In this document: piece after piece, positions 35,401 through 44,302 of the stretch
Layout: the number at the start of each line of letters is the position of its first letter
Position numbering within the stretch: the stretch's first letter is position 1
From: Cardinalis cardinalis
Lineage: Eukaryota > Chordata > Aves > Passeriformes > Cardinalidae
DNA: 64,000 bases
Assembly: GCA_014549065.1 (NCBI GenBank)
Contig: JACDOX010000366.1
Coordinates: 79,092-143,091, forward strand
Reading direction: 5' to 3'
Translations under genes and position numbers: made by a program
Notes under the pieces: generated by a model
What the model saw: only the letters and a program-made list of their open reading frames with translations
What the model was told of the DNA's origin: nothing
The model's database searches: none

Positions 35401-37800
35401 TTAAATCTGGCTCTGAGATAATGCTGTGAAAGGAAGGGATCAGGTAGAGGTGTTGTGGTGCTGCTCTGTGATGAGCTAAAAGGTAANATGGCATGGAGAG
35501 AACTGTGCAGGAGCTGAGGAGAACTGATGGCACTTGTTCTCTATCAGTCCCAGGAGAACTAAAGGCAACAGCTCTGAAAAGAAATGTGCTCATAGCTCTA
35601 AGATGTGAGGGAAGAGAAAAATGTAAATACATCAATGTGTGCTTGGCAGGGTGTAATCCTTTGAATGGTGTCTCTCCCATGCTGTGGAGCTGCTCTTTGT
35701 TTCTAATTAGAAAAATATTTNCAATCCAAGGATGGCAATCAATGTGTAAAAGTGGCATTAGTGGCCAGAGGATCCGTTAAGGCCATCGGGTTTTTACAAT
35801 CTAGCTGTAGTAAGAAGTCTGGTTTGCCTTCTTTCCCCATTAACTCATTCAAGGAGTGAATTGCCACATTACTGAGATGGGCAGGATTTGATACCAGACT
35901 TTGATGCAGGGGAAAGGTGACTTTGGGCACACTGATGCTGCTGTAGTTCAGATCAGGGCTATGCTTTTAATCTAAATCTCCCAATAATCTCTGATTTGCA
36001 TCTCCTGCTGCAAGGCAAACTAATTCTGCTGCAAATGTCTCCTTCACCAGGCAGCTGGTTCCCACATTTGCTGCATGAAGGTAAATTGGAGAGGTTCTTC
36101 TTCTTCTTGGCATCCTTAATGATGGTGAACACCTTGGGGTTCTGGGCCATTGCACACAGGTACGCGTGAGAAAATGAAAACTTGGTGTTTTGTTTGTAGG
36201 TGTATTTAGAAATTGTAATAAAANCTGTGGACTAGTGTGTAATAAAGAATTGGTAGTGAGAGATCACATGTGGAGAGGTAAAAAAAAACCCTAAAACTGA
36301 TGTAATTAACCTTAAATAGTTAAAGAGTCTGATTAATACAAAAAGCCCTAAAGAAAGNAGAGCATCGTATTCTTTCTTTCATCATATTTTTTCTGGAAGG
36401 GTGTTAATTTTTTGGCAGGGAGTTCAGATGGGAACACAAAGCTGTACTGGCCATGGAACTGACCTCCACTGGCTTTGGTTTTGTACCCATCTACAGAAAG
36501 CATTGCTGCTCTCCCAGGGAGCTCACACCTTCAGTGTGGGACACAGGGGTGGTGAGAAAGCTGCATTGCTGCTGGTGTGCAGCAGTTGCAACAAAACAAC
36601 CCCCAGATATNTTCTGATACTCTACTGGGCATGGGAGGAAAGCAGCTTCCTGCTGGAGACAAGAGAACTTTATGCCACCTGTAGAGCCTGGGTTTAATCC
36701 CTGTATTTTGCCTGTAAAATGCAAGAACTNGCAATTCTGGGGATTTAATCCCAGGTGACTGTCTGTTGTCAGCATTATAAATATAAAGTCAAGAAGAGTT
36801 TTGCAGCTGGTTTACCAATCAACCAAAGTTTAATCTTGTTGTTTATTCCAATGTCATTCTCTTTTTTTAAATGTGAACTGGGCCACAACTAAAAAATATT
36901 TATCCTGAGTGTACTTTATGCTCCTGATACAGGATTTTATTCTACTGTAAATTTTGCGGCACTTACTGCCGAAAACTAAGAGGGTTTGGTTGTCAAAATG
37001 TTAACACAAAATTGGTTTAAACTAAAAAATTTCTGCCACAGCTTAACATTTTTATGAAGAAATCTTTTGCCCTCCACTCTTTCTAAAAATAGAAAACCAA
37101 ACATTTAAAAACTTTTATTTCAAATCAGCATTTCACTTCAGAATCAAGGTNCCTCATTTTTCAATGATACAAGTTTTGACTTACTGGAAATATGGTTTTA
37201 TTTAATCAATTCTAATTGTTTCTTTTTTTTGAAGAATAAGAATCCTCTGAGTAGGGAGGAAAAAGAGTGAGGACTATTCAGACAAACACTGATTTAGGCA
37301 GGGGACAAAACAGACTTTAAAACTGGGAAGAAGAAAAAATACACTAAAACTTCTTTGAGGGAGTAAAGCATGTTAATTTTTTTAAAAAATGATACAGTAC
37401 AGGTATTATTAACGTCTGCACTCAGTTTGATATTTCTCACCCTGAAGTTCTGAAAGGCTCTAGGAAAATGCATGTTTGCATTTTCCTAAATTTTTTTTGT
37501 TGCCTTGAAGTCCAGGACTTGGAAGGCACTATAACTTATAAATACTTGTATAATACTTTTTATATTATATAAAAAGTTATANATAAACAATGGGTGAAGC
37601 TAATACTTTAAAGAATGATTATTTTGTTTTTTTCCTTCTGTATCATCTCCCCCAGATACAACAATCTTCATGAGGATTGCACGAGTGGGTTCAGAGGAAG
37701 TCTTCCTGGAGAAAAACTTTTGAAGCATGCAGAAGCCATCAAGCATTATAATTCTGTCCTGGAAAGTTCTCCCATTTTGTCTCCTGTGGAGAANCCCTGA
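11095..37800 (+). CDS. SLC15A5: SLC15A5, orphan POT/PTR-family solute carrier, nine coding exons
   Basis: Seen: nine exons (11095-11452, 13106-13328, 17325-17494, 19357-19577, 22251-22437, 24945-25133, 29273-29404, 36051-36159, 37656-37800) join without stop or frameshift into 577 residues. The start is the first ATG after an in-frame TAA at 11038-11040. The family motif ExxERF lies at residues 49-54, just inside the first membrane helix. The loop after helix 2 carries the POT/MFS-type sequence around residues 97-107. FFNWFHW at about 191-197 spans the exon 2/3 junction. Known: SLC15 proteins are proton-coupled peptide or histidine transporters of the major facilitator fold; SLC15A5 has no established substrate. 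Length, exon pattern and C-terminal tail match SLC15A5 rather than SLC15A1-A4, judged from memory of the human protein. Codons with N: 11394 (still Ala), 13140, 13204, 13275 and 37794. In human the neighbours are MGST1 (5') and DERA (3'); neither was found here. Transport activity is inferred from family only. Confidence 0.95.
11453..13105 (+). other. SLC15A5 intron 1
   Basis: A 1.65-kb GTGGGT...CAG intron. I see no gene or recognisable repeat inside it. Confidence 0.85.
13106..13328 (+). CDS. SLC15A5: SLC15A5 exon 2 (residues 120-193)
   Basis: The acceptor is TTTCCATTCCAG|GCACAG, after a second TTTTCAG 24 bases upstream. The exon reads GTALLPVVSFP, then a variable loop, then FYFALLTASLGIGGIRAIVC and ends in FFN plus two bases of Trp. 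GGIRA and FFNW are strongly conserved in POT transporters. N bases leave three residues open (TTN Phe/Leu, NTC, AGN Ser/Arg). The donor needed for the conserved FFNWFHW is AACTG|GTTGGT, which is weak. Confidence 0.94.
13329..17324 (+). other. SLC15A5 intron 2
   Basis: A 4.0-kb GTTGGT...CAG intron of unique-looking A+T-rich sequence. Nothing further was recognised. Confidence 0.85.
17325..17494 (+). CDS. SLC15A5: SLC15A5 exon 3 (residues 194-250)
   Basis: A pyrimidine-rich tract and GCTCCAG precede the exon. It starts by completing Trp and reads FHWLVNLNSAVVFVSISYIQ, the family's Asn-rich helix after FFNW, then a second hydrophobic helix (LGFLIPFVSGLMAMITIHM). It ends at ACAG|GTAAGA in phase 1, a near-consensus donor. 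Confidence 0.94.
17495..19356 (+). other. SLC15A5 intron 3
   Basis: A 1.9-kb GTAAGA...CAG intron. No repeat or embedded gene was recognised. Confidence 0.85.
19357..19577 (+). CDS. SLC15A5: SLC15A5 exon 4 (residues 251-324)
   Basis: The acceptor is TGCTCNCAG; the N is at -4, a tolerant position. The exon encodes LLTTFGVIFSALKTC, a Cys/Arg-rich stretch, then the long cytoplasmic loop with SWLDHAKENHGGHYSE and the next helix LARLFPLFTFQILYRTCIMQ. It ends ATGCAG|GTGGGT in phase 0. The 5' half is G+C-rich, with several CpGs in the CVRPRY segment. Confidence 0.93.
19578..22250 (+). other. SLC15A5 intron 4
   Basis: A 2.7-kb GTGGGT...ACAG intron. It contains an A-rich run near 20617-20645 and nothing else I can name. 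Confidence 0.85.
22251..22437 (+). CDS. SLC15A5: SLC15A5 exon 5 (residues 325-386)
   Basis: The exon follows TTCAATACAG and opens in phase 0 with IPSGYYLQTMNSNL, a segment shared nearly unchanged with human SLC15A5 as I remember it. A hydrophobic helix follows (VISIVPLLILVPILECI). The exon ends in TACATTG|GTATGT, phase 1. Confidence 0.95.
22438..24944 (+). other. SLC15A5 intron 5
   Basis: A 2.5-kb GTATGT...CAG intron. Short simple runs only: GAA units near 23291-23305 and an A tract at about 23665-23678. Confidence 0.85.
24945..25133 (+). CDS. SLC15A5: SLC15A5 exon 6 (residues 387-449)
   Basis: The acceptor is CACNCAG with N at -4. The product reads VVGHLSAALSVMAAGFSEIH, then RKHFPQVEQTLSEELL in a loop, then VSSMPCFHLAPQYILLGVAE leading to ALVTPS. 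The P-x-Y-x-L-x-G-x-x-E pattern is typical of POT helix 10. The donor is CTCCT|GTGAGT, phase 1. Confidence 0.95.
25410..25485 (+). mobile_element. Short CR1 LINE 3'-end remnant
   Basis: GGCAGGGGCTGGACTGGGTG followed by AGCTCCTGAGGCCCTTCTGG follows the CR1 3' end (GCAGGGG-TTGGACTAGATGA-CTCC-GAGGTCCCTTCC) position by position. The tail is degraded. Confidence 0.55.
27265..27637 (+). mobile_element. CR1 LINE fragment, plus strand
   Basis: CR1 3' landmarks run in order: AGGTTGTTCAGCCTGGAAAAG, GTGACAGGACAAAGGG, GGTTACCCAGAGAAGCTGTG, GTCCAAGGCCAGGCTGG, GGAAGGTGTCCTTGCCCATAG, and TTTTAAAGTCCCTCCCAACC, ending in a degraded ATTCTAT tail. It is 5'-truncated, as usual for CR1. Confidence 0.92.
29273..29404 (+). 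CDS. SLC15A5: SLC15A5 exon 7 (residues 450-493)
   Basis: A T-rich tract and TTCCTAAG form an AAG acceptor. The frame continues CSLLSFWLVPEGIRGISMHF and then LALFNGAGCFMGALIVQ, matching the POT segment in which the ORF passes from helix 10 into helix 11. The donor CTCAAG|GTAAGA is strong. No stop interrupts the frame in the exon. Confidence 0.94.
33619..33685. repeat. TA-rich inverted repeat
   Basis: TATAGTAAATAT (33619-33630) is the exact reverse complement of 33674-33685. A second overlapping pair, AGTAAATATAT at 33632-33642 and its complement at 33672-33682, is nested inside. Confidence 0.8.
33718..33918 (+). repeat. 201-bp direct repeat, copy A (intron 7)
   Basis: Collinear and gap-free with 38181-38381. 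Only three clear base differences are visible, all transitions, plus N positions. It begins TTTTGATGCAAAATTG and ends with GCACCTAAAGGA. I see no target-site duplication and no match to a family I know. Confidence 0.93.
36051..36159 (+). CDS. SLC15A5: SLC15A5 exon 8 (residues 494-529)
   Basis: This short exon follows CTCCTTCACCAG. It reads GSWFPHLLHEGKLERFFFF and LASLMMVNTLGFWAIAHR, the last helix of the transporter. The four Phe codons are a (TTC)4 run, also present as FFFF in the human protein as I remember it. The donor CACAG|GTACGC has G at +5 and is acceptable. If unspliced, translation would stop three codons later at TGA 36167-36169, giving a 532-residue product without the C-terminal tail. 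Confidence 0.93.
36160..37655 (+). other. SLC15A5 intron 8
   Basis: A 1.5-kb GTACGC...CAG intron containing a perfect 12-bp-arm hairpin at 37461-37488 and a TA-rich palindromic run near 37556-37580. Confidence 0.85.
37461..37488. repeat. Perfect hairpin, 12-bp arms, 4-base loop
   Basis: TAGGAAAATGCA, loop TGTT, then TGCATTTTCCTA. The arms are exactly complementary. They are too short for a typical microRNA precursor unless the flanking bases also pair. Confidence 0.85.
37656..37800 (+). CDS. SLC15A5: SLC15A5 exon 9, C-terminal tail and stop (residues 530-577)
   Basis: A strong polypyrimidine tract and CCCCCAG precede the exon. In phase 2 it gives R-YNNLHEDCTSGFRGS, then LPGEKLLKHAEAIKHYNSVL and a Ser/Pro-rich end, stopping at TGA 37798-37800. 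Spacing and residues (RY-NL, RGS, LL-H, K-YNS) parallel the cytoplasmic tail of human SLC15A5, which confirms it as the terminal coding exon. N at 37794 leaves Lys or Asn two residues before the stop. Confidence 0.92.
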
Positions 37801-38180
37801 TAGAATTTCACCCTGATAAAATTTCCACCCTAAATTTTGGTGGTTTTTATCCACCAGATCTCTAAGGATAAATTACCCGGCTCACTTAAGTGGAAGTATT
37901 TTCTGGTATTTATGAATTATCTGGTAAATAATAATGTTATTTAGAAGTTATATTAATATAGCAATATTCATAGAATTTGGCCTTGAAGGAGGCTGCACTG
38001 TCATAATTCACATGGAGGCCAAGGAGAGCTCACTGCTTGCCACAGTTGGAGAAAGGCTTTTAATTTTTGTATGGAAATAGGTATGCACATATATTTGTAC
38101 TTAGGAATGGTCAAAAAGGAATAAACATGCTAATTTGTTTGTTTAGCAAATTACTTTGTGGCCGTATAATTTACAAGTGG
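37801..38180 (+). other. Probable 3' UTR of SLC15A5 and immediate downstream DNA
   Basis: A+T-rich non-coding sequence between the stop codon and repeat copy B, including the AATAAA at 38120. The end of the transcript is not determined by sequence alone. Confidence 0.5.
38120..38125 (+). promoter_or_regulatory. Candidate polyadenylation signal AATAAA for SLC15A5
   Basis: This is the first canonical AATAAA I see after the stop codon, 320 bases downstream. It would give a short 3' UTR. The cleavage site would fall at or just before the 201-bp repeat copy that begins at 38181. Use of this site is inferred. Confidence 0.5.
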
Positions 38181-38381
38181 TTTTGATGCAAAATTGATAG
38201 GACTCCAAAATGTCAGTGAAAGTTTACCAGGTGCTTTCTTTCCATGATTGCNGAGCAGACTTGAGGAACAGACTCAGCCTAGGCTTCATTTTCTAACTTG
38301 TTCNAAATTTGCCATAAAATANATAAGCAATTCACCTCTAACCAGTAGAGAAAGTCTATNTAAAATAATGCACCNAAAGGA
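38181..38381 (+). repeat. 201-bp direct repeat, copy B (downstream of SLC15A5)
   Basis: Same length, strand and order as 33718-33918, without indels. It contains five N bases (38252, 38304, 38322, 38360, 38375) in 201 bases, several times the window average, whereas copy A has one (33896). Both flanks diverge abruptly from those of copy A. Confidence 0.93.
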
Positions 38382-40480
38382 TTGAAATCTGCTATTATCT
38401 AGTTGATAATAATAGTTTACAGTGGTGGGAGTCCTGTGTACTGCCCTTGGCTCTTTCTGCTTGAGTTTCCCTGTCAGTGAAATGAACACAAGCCTTCTTT
38501 ACAAATTGCTTTGAAATCTACCAAAAAAACTAGAAACCAGATATCAGCCATCAGTCCATAAGGTGTGCCATGAAACATTGATGCTGGGACATCCAGTCTC
38601 ACTTGGCAGCAACACTGTGAGATTTGTCATTCCTGAAGGATGATGTGAAGAAAATTGCCAATAGGAGAATGGGAGACTGGAAAATATTAGCACCAAAATT
38701 ACTAATTGCAGCCCAGCTGAAAGGGGTGAAGGGAATCAGGAAAAGAAGATTGGGAAAATGTAATGGGAGATGAGGGGAAATAATTATTAGTAAAATGCTT
38801 TCCAGTTTGAAAATCTACACAGTGTTAAACACTCCCAAAATTGGCTATTTTTGTTATTGTGAGAGTTAATCTAACCCTTAACATTTCTATTTAAAAGTCA
38901 TAGAACTAAAAATAGTCATGAGAGAAGGGGGGTCTTTAAGTGATAAGGAAATGTCCCAAACCCCAAAAAACTAAAGGAGAACTTTGATATCAAGATATTC
39001 ATAACAGAAGGGGCAGTGAAGTCAGAATGCTTGCTAGGTATGAGGAATGCTCTACCACAGGAGAAGCTACATGAAAAGGATGGAATTCACTGAAGTGACA
39101 CAGTTTGTGAGCTGAGACTGTGCAAGAGTTGGTAAAAAAAAAAANCCTGAAATCTCTTCTGCACCATTAACCACACTTGATGCTGCAACTTTAGGGTGGG
39201 CATTGTGGGAGTGGGAGACAAATGCAGTGAATACACTCCTTCCCAGCAAGGGATGGATTATTTCTCCAAAAGTGGCTGCATTGAGCTGGGGCTGTGAGAG
39301 GAGAGGCAGCAAAAGGCTGAAGGATCTCTTCTCTGAGGGCACTGCAAAGTGTGAGAAAAGCTAATTTCCACATATTTGGGTAAATTTATCCATGACACCT
39401 GACAGTTATTTTCTTGTAAAGTGTTATTTTCTAAATCATCTTTGTGCTGCAATAGACCCAGGTTTAAGCCGTGAAAATATTAGTTTCTTTCCTGAGAAAT
39501 TCTTGAGTACTTGACCTTTGTCCTTGCAGGAAAGCTACAAAAATGCTGGTTGGTAAAATTTAATTTTGGGCAGATGAATATGATTGGACTTGTAGATGTT
39601 TTATTAACTAATATTGGTTTTTTTAACTGCAAAAGTAACAGCAGTTTGGAACCATTTACACCAAGAACAAGAGAACAAAAACCTTAACCCTATTTTAAGG
39701 TAAACCATTTTGTCTGCTGCATTCTCCAGCTGAATGGCCTCAAACATCCCAAGACCACTTTCTTTTTTTCTCTNCTCATAAATTGAAACATGAGATTAGA
39801 TGACAGCAGATAAAGAATGCAGCCATTTGAGTTGAATTGTCTGATGAAGATAATTCTGCAAAAAAAGAGGATTAGTTAACTGCTTAGGATGGGCTTTGGG
39901 ATGAAGAGTTGAATATTGACTATATTCACATGGACAGGAGAAATGTTTTTTCTATCAGACTTAATAAAGAATTTGGCCTTTCAGATGGATGGCANAAGAA
40001 AAGGGGGCACTGGATGCTGAATTTGGCCTTAGTTCAGTTGCNGGAGCAGAGGAATCTACATGTAAAAATCTATCAATCAATCAATCTCACTGTTATGACA
40101 GAGCAATTTAGCGCTCCAAACCAACAGACAGGAATTTTTCTTGAACTGCAGCATCTAGGACTCCATTCAAAGCTGATGGAATCCTTTGTGCATACAGGGC
40201 ACTGCCTGTGCCAGCACACAGTGAAATCAATATAAAAGACTCCAAAGGTTTGGTCTTTGAAGAAAGCTGCTTTCCACTTCTGAAAGATTTAGTGACTTTT
40301 TACATAAAAAAAAATTGAAGGACAGAAAAAATAAGGATGTGTGTGTACATACAAAATGATGCAATAAACAGCTGGAAAATGTAAGGAGAACCTGCTTTTG
40401 TTCAGCCTTTTGTTGATTTGTGGCACTTTTCACCAAGCACTCAGATCTGACTGCTTGGGTTTGAGGTCACCTGTTGCCAG

Positions 40481-40558
40481 TTGTAAATTTAGGATACTTG
40501 NGTTTTAATCCTCACCATAAAGTGAGAGGATTAAAACACAAGTATCCTAAGTTTACAA
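40481..40558. repeat. Inverted repeat, 33-bp arms
   Basis: Arm 1 (40481-40513) begins TTGTAAATTTAGGATACTTG. Arm 2 (40526-40558) is its reverse complement with one mismatch and one N. The spacer is 12 bases. A second small hairpin (ATGAATTTATCCTAAATTCAT, about 40560-40581) follows directly, and AAAGTGAG-GATTA occurs in the spacer/arm and again at about 40581-40594. Confidence 0.9.
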
Positions 40559-43500
40559 TATGAATTTATCCTAAATTCATAAAGTGAGGATTATTTATAG
40601 TTCTGAAACATATTGTGGGAAAAGTTGCCTCCTAGATGAGATCAGGAGTGGCCAGAAACATCCCAGTTCAGTTTCCTGTTTGATTATTGCCTAAATTTTC
40701 TCCCNGTTCTCCCTTGTAATGAGTATGAAAGACTCTAGATTCAGACTTGACTTGGGAAGAAGTTGCTTTTGTGCAGCTCTGGTTTTAGCTGAATGCTCAT
40801 CAGAGGTCATTACTAGCCTTGCACAGCCAGATGGATTTCTGATTTCTGCTGGTACATTTTGGGGGTGTCTTTTTAATGGTTAAATGTGTGTTTTGTACTG
40901 TATTCATGGACACACTCAAAAAAAAATGCAAGTTTTGTCCCAGTCAAAACCTCAGTTTNGTCACAGACCACCTCAGTTAAGTCTCAATGCATAAATGCAT
41001 GGGACTCCTTTTTTTTTATTTATTTTTGGGGTGGNGGTGCTCAGGAAAACTCGATGGAGGGGATTAAGATCTCCATCTGTTAAGTTTGCACTGATTATAA
41101 AACACATGCTCCCAGTTGGAACAAGATGCATTAAAAGAGCAATTTCACTTCTACTGCCTAGCACAATGTCACTGAGCACCTGCAATAGTTTAAACATTAA
41201 GCATAATTGGCTTTGCTTGACATAAATCTGTAGTTTTGTAAATAAGAGCAGTTGAGTTTCTGTGTAATACCAATTAGCTATAAGGAATGCTTTGTTTGCT
41301 GAAGCCTGCAGCTTTGTGGAGGAAAGAGGGAGTTGTTAAGGCTCAGCAGTGGTAGTCAGAANGTAGAGCCCAGATTAGACAATTACACAAGCTTTGAATA
41401 CCCTTGTGCAAGTTACTTCATTTGTTTCAATCAGTTTCCCTAGAGTAGGAAAGAAAGAATAACATTTATAATTTTTAATTTATTTCTTTCAAAGAACTCT
41501 GAGAATGTCTGATCAAAGTACCCTGGAGGTAATTTTACAGCACTAAACTGAGATGTCTTGTTCTATGTTGGATTTCTTTTCCCTTCTTTTAGTGGAAACA
41601 TCTTGAAAATTCTTGTAAATTTTCTTGAATCACTCGTTTTCTGCCAGGGATGGAGGAAAGAGGTGCATGATCCACTAGACATGAAAATCAGCCCNGTTCA
41701 GTTCCTGTGGGAACTGTGAGTTGGAAAGGTCAGGTAGGAGAATCCCTTCCCTGTGGCATTACAGAGTAGAACTGCAGAGCAGAACCANAGCTTTTAACTT
41801 GAGCTTGGAGCCTGTTTGCTATAACATGTATCAGATTTGTCTTGGCAAGGGCAAATGCAGCTGCCTTCCAGAGGAGGTTTTGAAAGCCTGCTTTTTTTTT
41901 TAATCTGGAAAAGAAAAGGAAATTCACAAGTCTCCTCATGATTTCTCTGTTCTGAATAGAATAAAAATTACCTTTTCCTTTCTATCTACCTGGTCTCTAG
42001 GATGTGTCACCGTAGAAGTTGTATTCTGGTNATGTAGTACTTTAAATTATTCTAGTTTCAATCTCTGTCTGTAACTTTAAATATAGATTTCCATGAATCA
42101 GAGAAGGTTGACATCTAAAACTTATGAAATCTACTAGTATTGGTGATGGCTTTTTAAAGTTATTCAGTTCTAATACTCAGTGGTAATAAGAGTGAAAGAA
42201 ACAGCTCTGATGGGGATTTTTCAGTGTTTTAGAGATATTTCATCTCTAGAGTACTGGATATTGCACCCGAAGACTACCAAGTCGTAAATACAGTCTATAG
42301 ATTTTATTTTATTTCAAAAATAAAATTGGCAGAAGCTTTTTTTAAAATGCTGTATGACAAACATCTTTTCCTACTTTGATTTTGTTTGTTTGTTTTGTTT
42401 TGAGGCTGAATTTTTTTTGTTTGTTCTCCTTAGCTTAAATGAAGGAATAGGAGTCTATACATCTACAATTGACTTGGGAGTAGTCCATGACCTTACCATC
42501 ACCACTATTTTATGTAGAGCCAAAATGTCCTCCTTCCTATCTTGCCTTTGAGAAAAGGTCCAAGTCTAGGAAATATTGCAGATATTAGCTTTGCATTTTG
42601 TGGGTTNAGCCTCTTTCCTGTTAATGTGGGAAACTCCTGTTCAAGTGGTTGCACTATCACAGCTTAGCTTTGAGCAGAGGTTTTGAAACAGAATATTCAT
42701 TTTGAATACCCAGCAGAGTGTGCTGACCAGTTGGAGCTGAATGCAGGTTATGCATATTTTCTGGATTCTCCTTTTATTATTTAAAAATANATATTCTTTA
42801 TCCTTTGGGATCAGAAGAAATGTTTTGAAAGCTGAAACTCTTAGCAAACAATCTGAAAAAACCCAATCACCCAGGAGGAATCAGTGGGGACATCAACAGA
42901 AAAACAAACCTTAAAGCGGTGGATGTTTGTCCTACCTGCTTTGTAGCCTGGTAAAAAGCATCTTTTGAAAGCAGATCCCAAATGCTTTTATTGCCATGTT
43001 GTGTGAACTTCAGAAGCAAGATTGCCATGAGGTTGGGGGTAGTAGTCACAGTAGCACTTAATAAAAAGGCACAGTGAGTTTTCTCAGTTTCATTTTTTGC
43101 ATGGTCAATGGCTGTGCTGCCTGTTTAGCTGGCAGGATGGAGCAATCTTTGATAAGAAGCAAAATTGTTAATTCAAAAATAATGTTGAATAGTAAACCAA
43201 AGGTTGCAAGAGCATGCTGCTTGAAAGCAAATCCAGCATTACATGCAATTCTGAATTTCTTCACCTTAGTTCACAGAGTTTTGCTGTTGTCTTGAAATTG
43301 TTCCCTTTTAAAGTATTCAGGGGAAAAACCTGAGAGATTTTAACATCATGCTGACAGATGATAACCCCCTCAACAAGCTGTGTCACTGGTTATAAAGAGC
43401 TGTCATTTAATGGAAAGGCTCTTTAAACTTAAGCTGTTTGTAAACTAAACTTTAAAGGTGAGAATATTGTGTAAAACCTTAACAGCAAAAATATTATTCA

Positions 43501-44278
43501 GCCTTACATATTCTGTAAAAAAGAGCTAGGGAATGTCTGTGACTTTAGGGAAGAAATTTCATTGCAGAGGTACAAGTACAGAAATTATGCAGGCCTTGCA
43601 GAAATAAGCAAACAGTTTCAAGAATAGAGAGCAGCAAACTCTGTGAAGAGGGGAAGGAGGTGATTATTAGCCATTTGAAAATGGTGTTACTTTATTNCTT
43701 GAAGCATTTGATTCCTGCTCCTTGGGATAGGAAATTCATGTTTAGGAGAATATGTGAGAGTGGAGGAAGGTCTTGATTAATAGATTGCACAGGTGCTAAA
43801 AAATCTAAGTACAGTGGCAGTAAGGGCACACCTAAAGTATCTGTTCATTTCTTATTATCATAAAAAGAAATTACAAGAAAATGCTGCTTTTGTAGTTCTG
43901 GCTTAAGTAGCTGAAGGGTACAACTTAGTAAATCCAGTGCTGCTCCTCCTGACAGTTCAAGTGTGATTTGGCAGTCAATTGATTCTTGCCTTTGCAAAGT
44001 TTGTTCATCNGATTAATGGCTCCAATGAGCTATTCTCTGTTCAATTATTTAAAACAACAGCTCCCGTTGTAGCAGGGGTTAACTAAAGCAAGGTGATTTG
44101 GGGTTTGTTCTTTCCCCCCAGTTAGCATTTTCNAGCTCACTTCCTATGCACCCAGTGATTGTTGCACCTACCTTTCAACATTCTTTAGTAANTGGCATTT
44201 TCACTTTCTTCAAGCCTTTTTAAGATGCAGTGAGTTCCAATCGCTTGCACAGATGTTCATGAGTGTTTTGGGGTGGGC

Positions 44279-44302
44279 TTGTTTGTTTGTTTGTTTGTTT
44301 GC
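44279..44302. repeat. (TTTG)n tetranucleotide repeat
   Basis: About five to six TTTG units, then two diverged TTGC units. Confidence 0.9.

Larger units (their letters stand above)
29405..36050 (+). other. SLC15A5 intron 7
   Basis: The longest intron (6.6 kb, GTAAGA...CAG). It holds a TA-rich inverted repeat at 33619-33685, copy A of the 201-bp repeat and an unexplained N cluster at 31723-31833. Several open frames of 60-126 codons occur but show no family signature. Confidence 0.85.

Noticed and set aside
36167..36169. TGA as the true end of SLC15A5
   Set aside because: The GTACGC donor before it, followed by exon 9 with the conserved tail, gives the expected full length.
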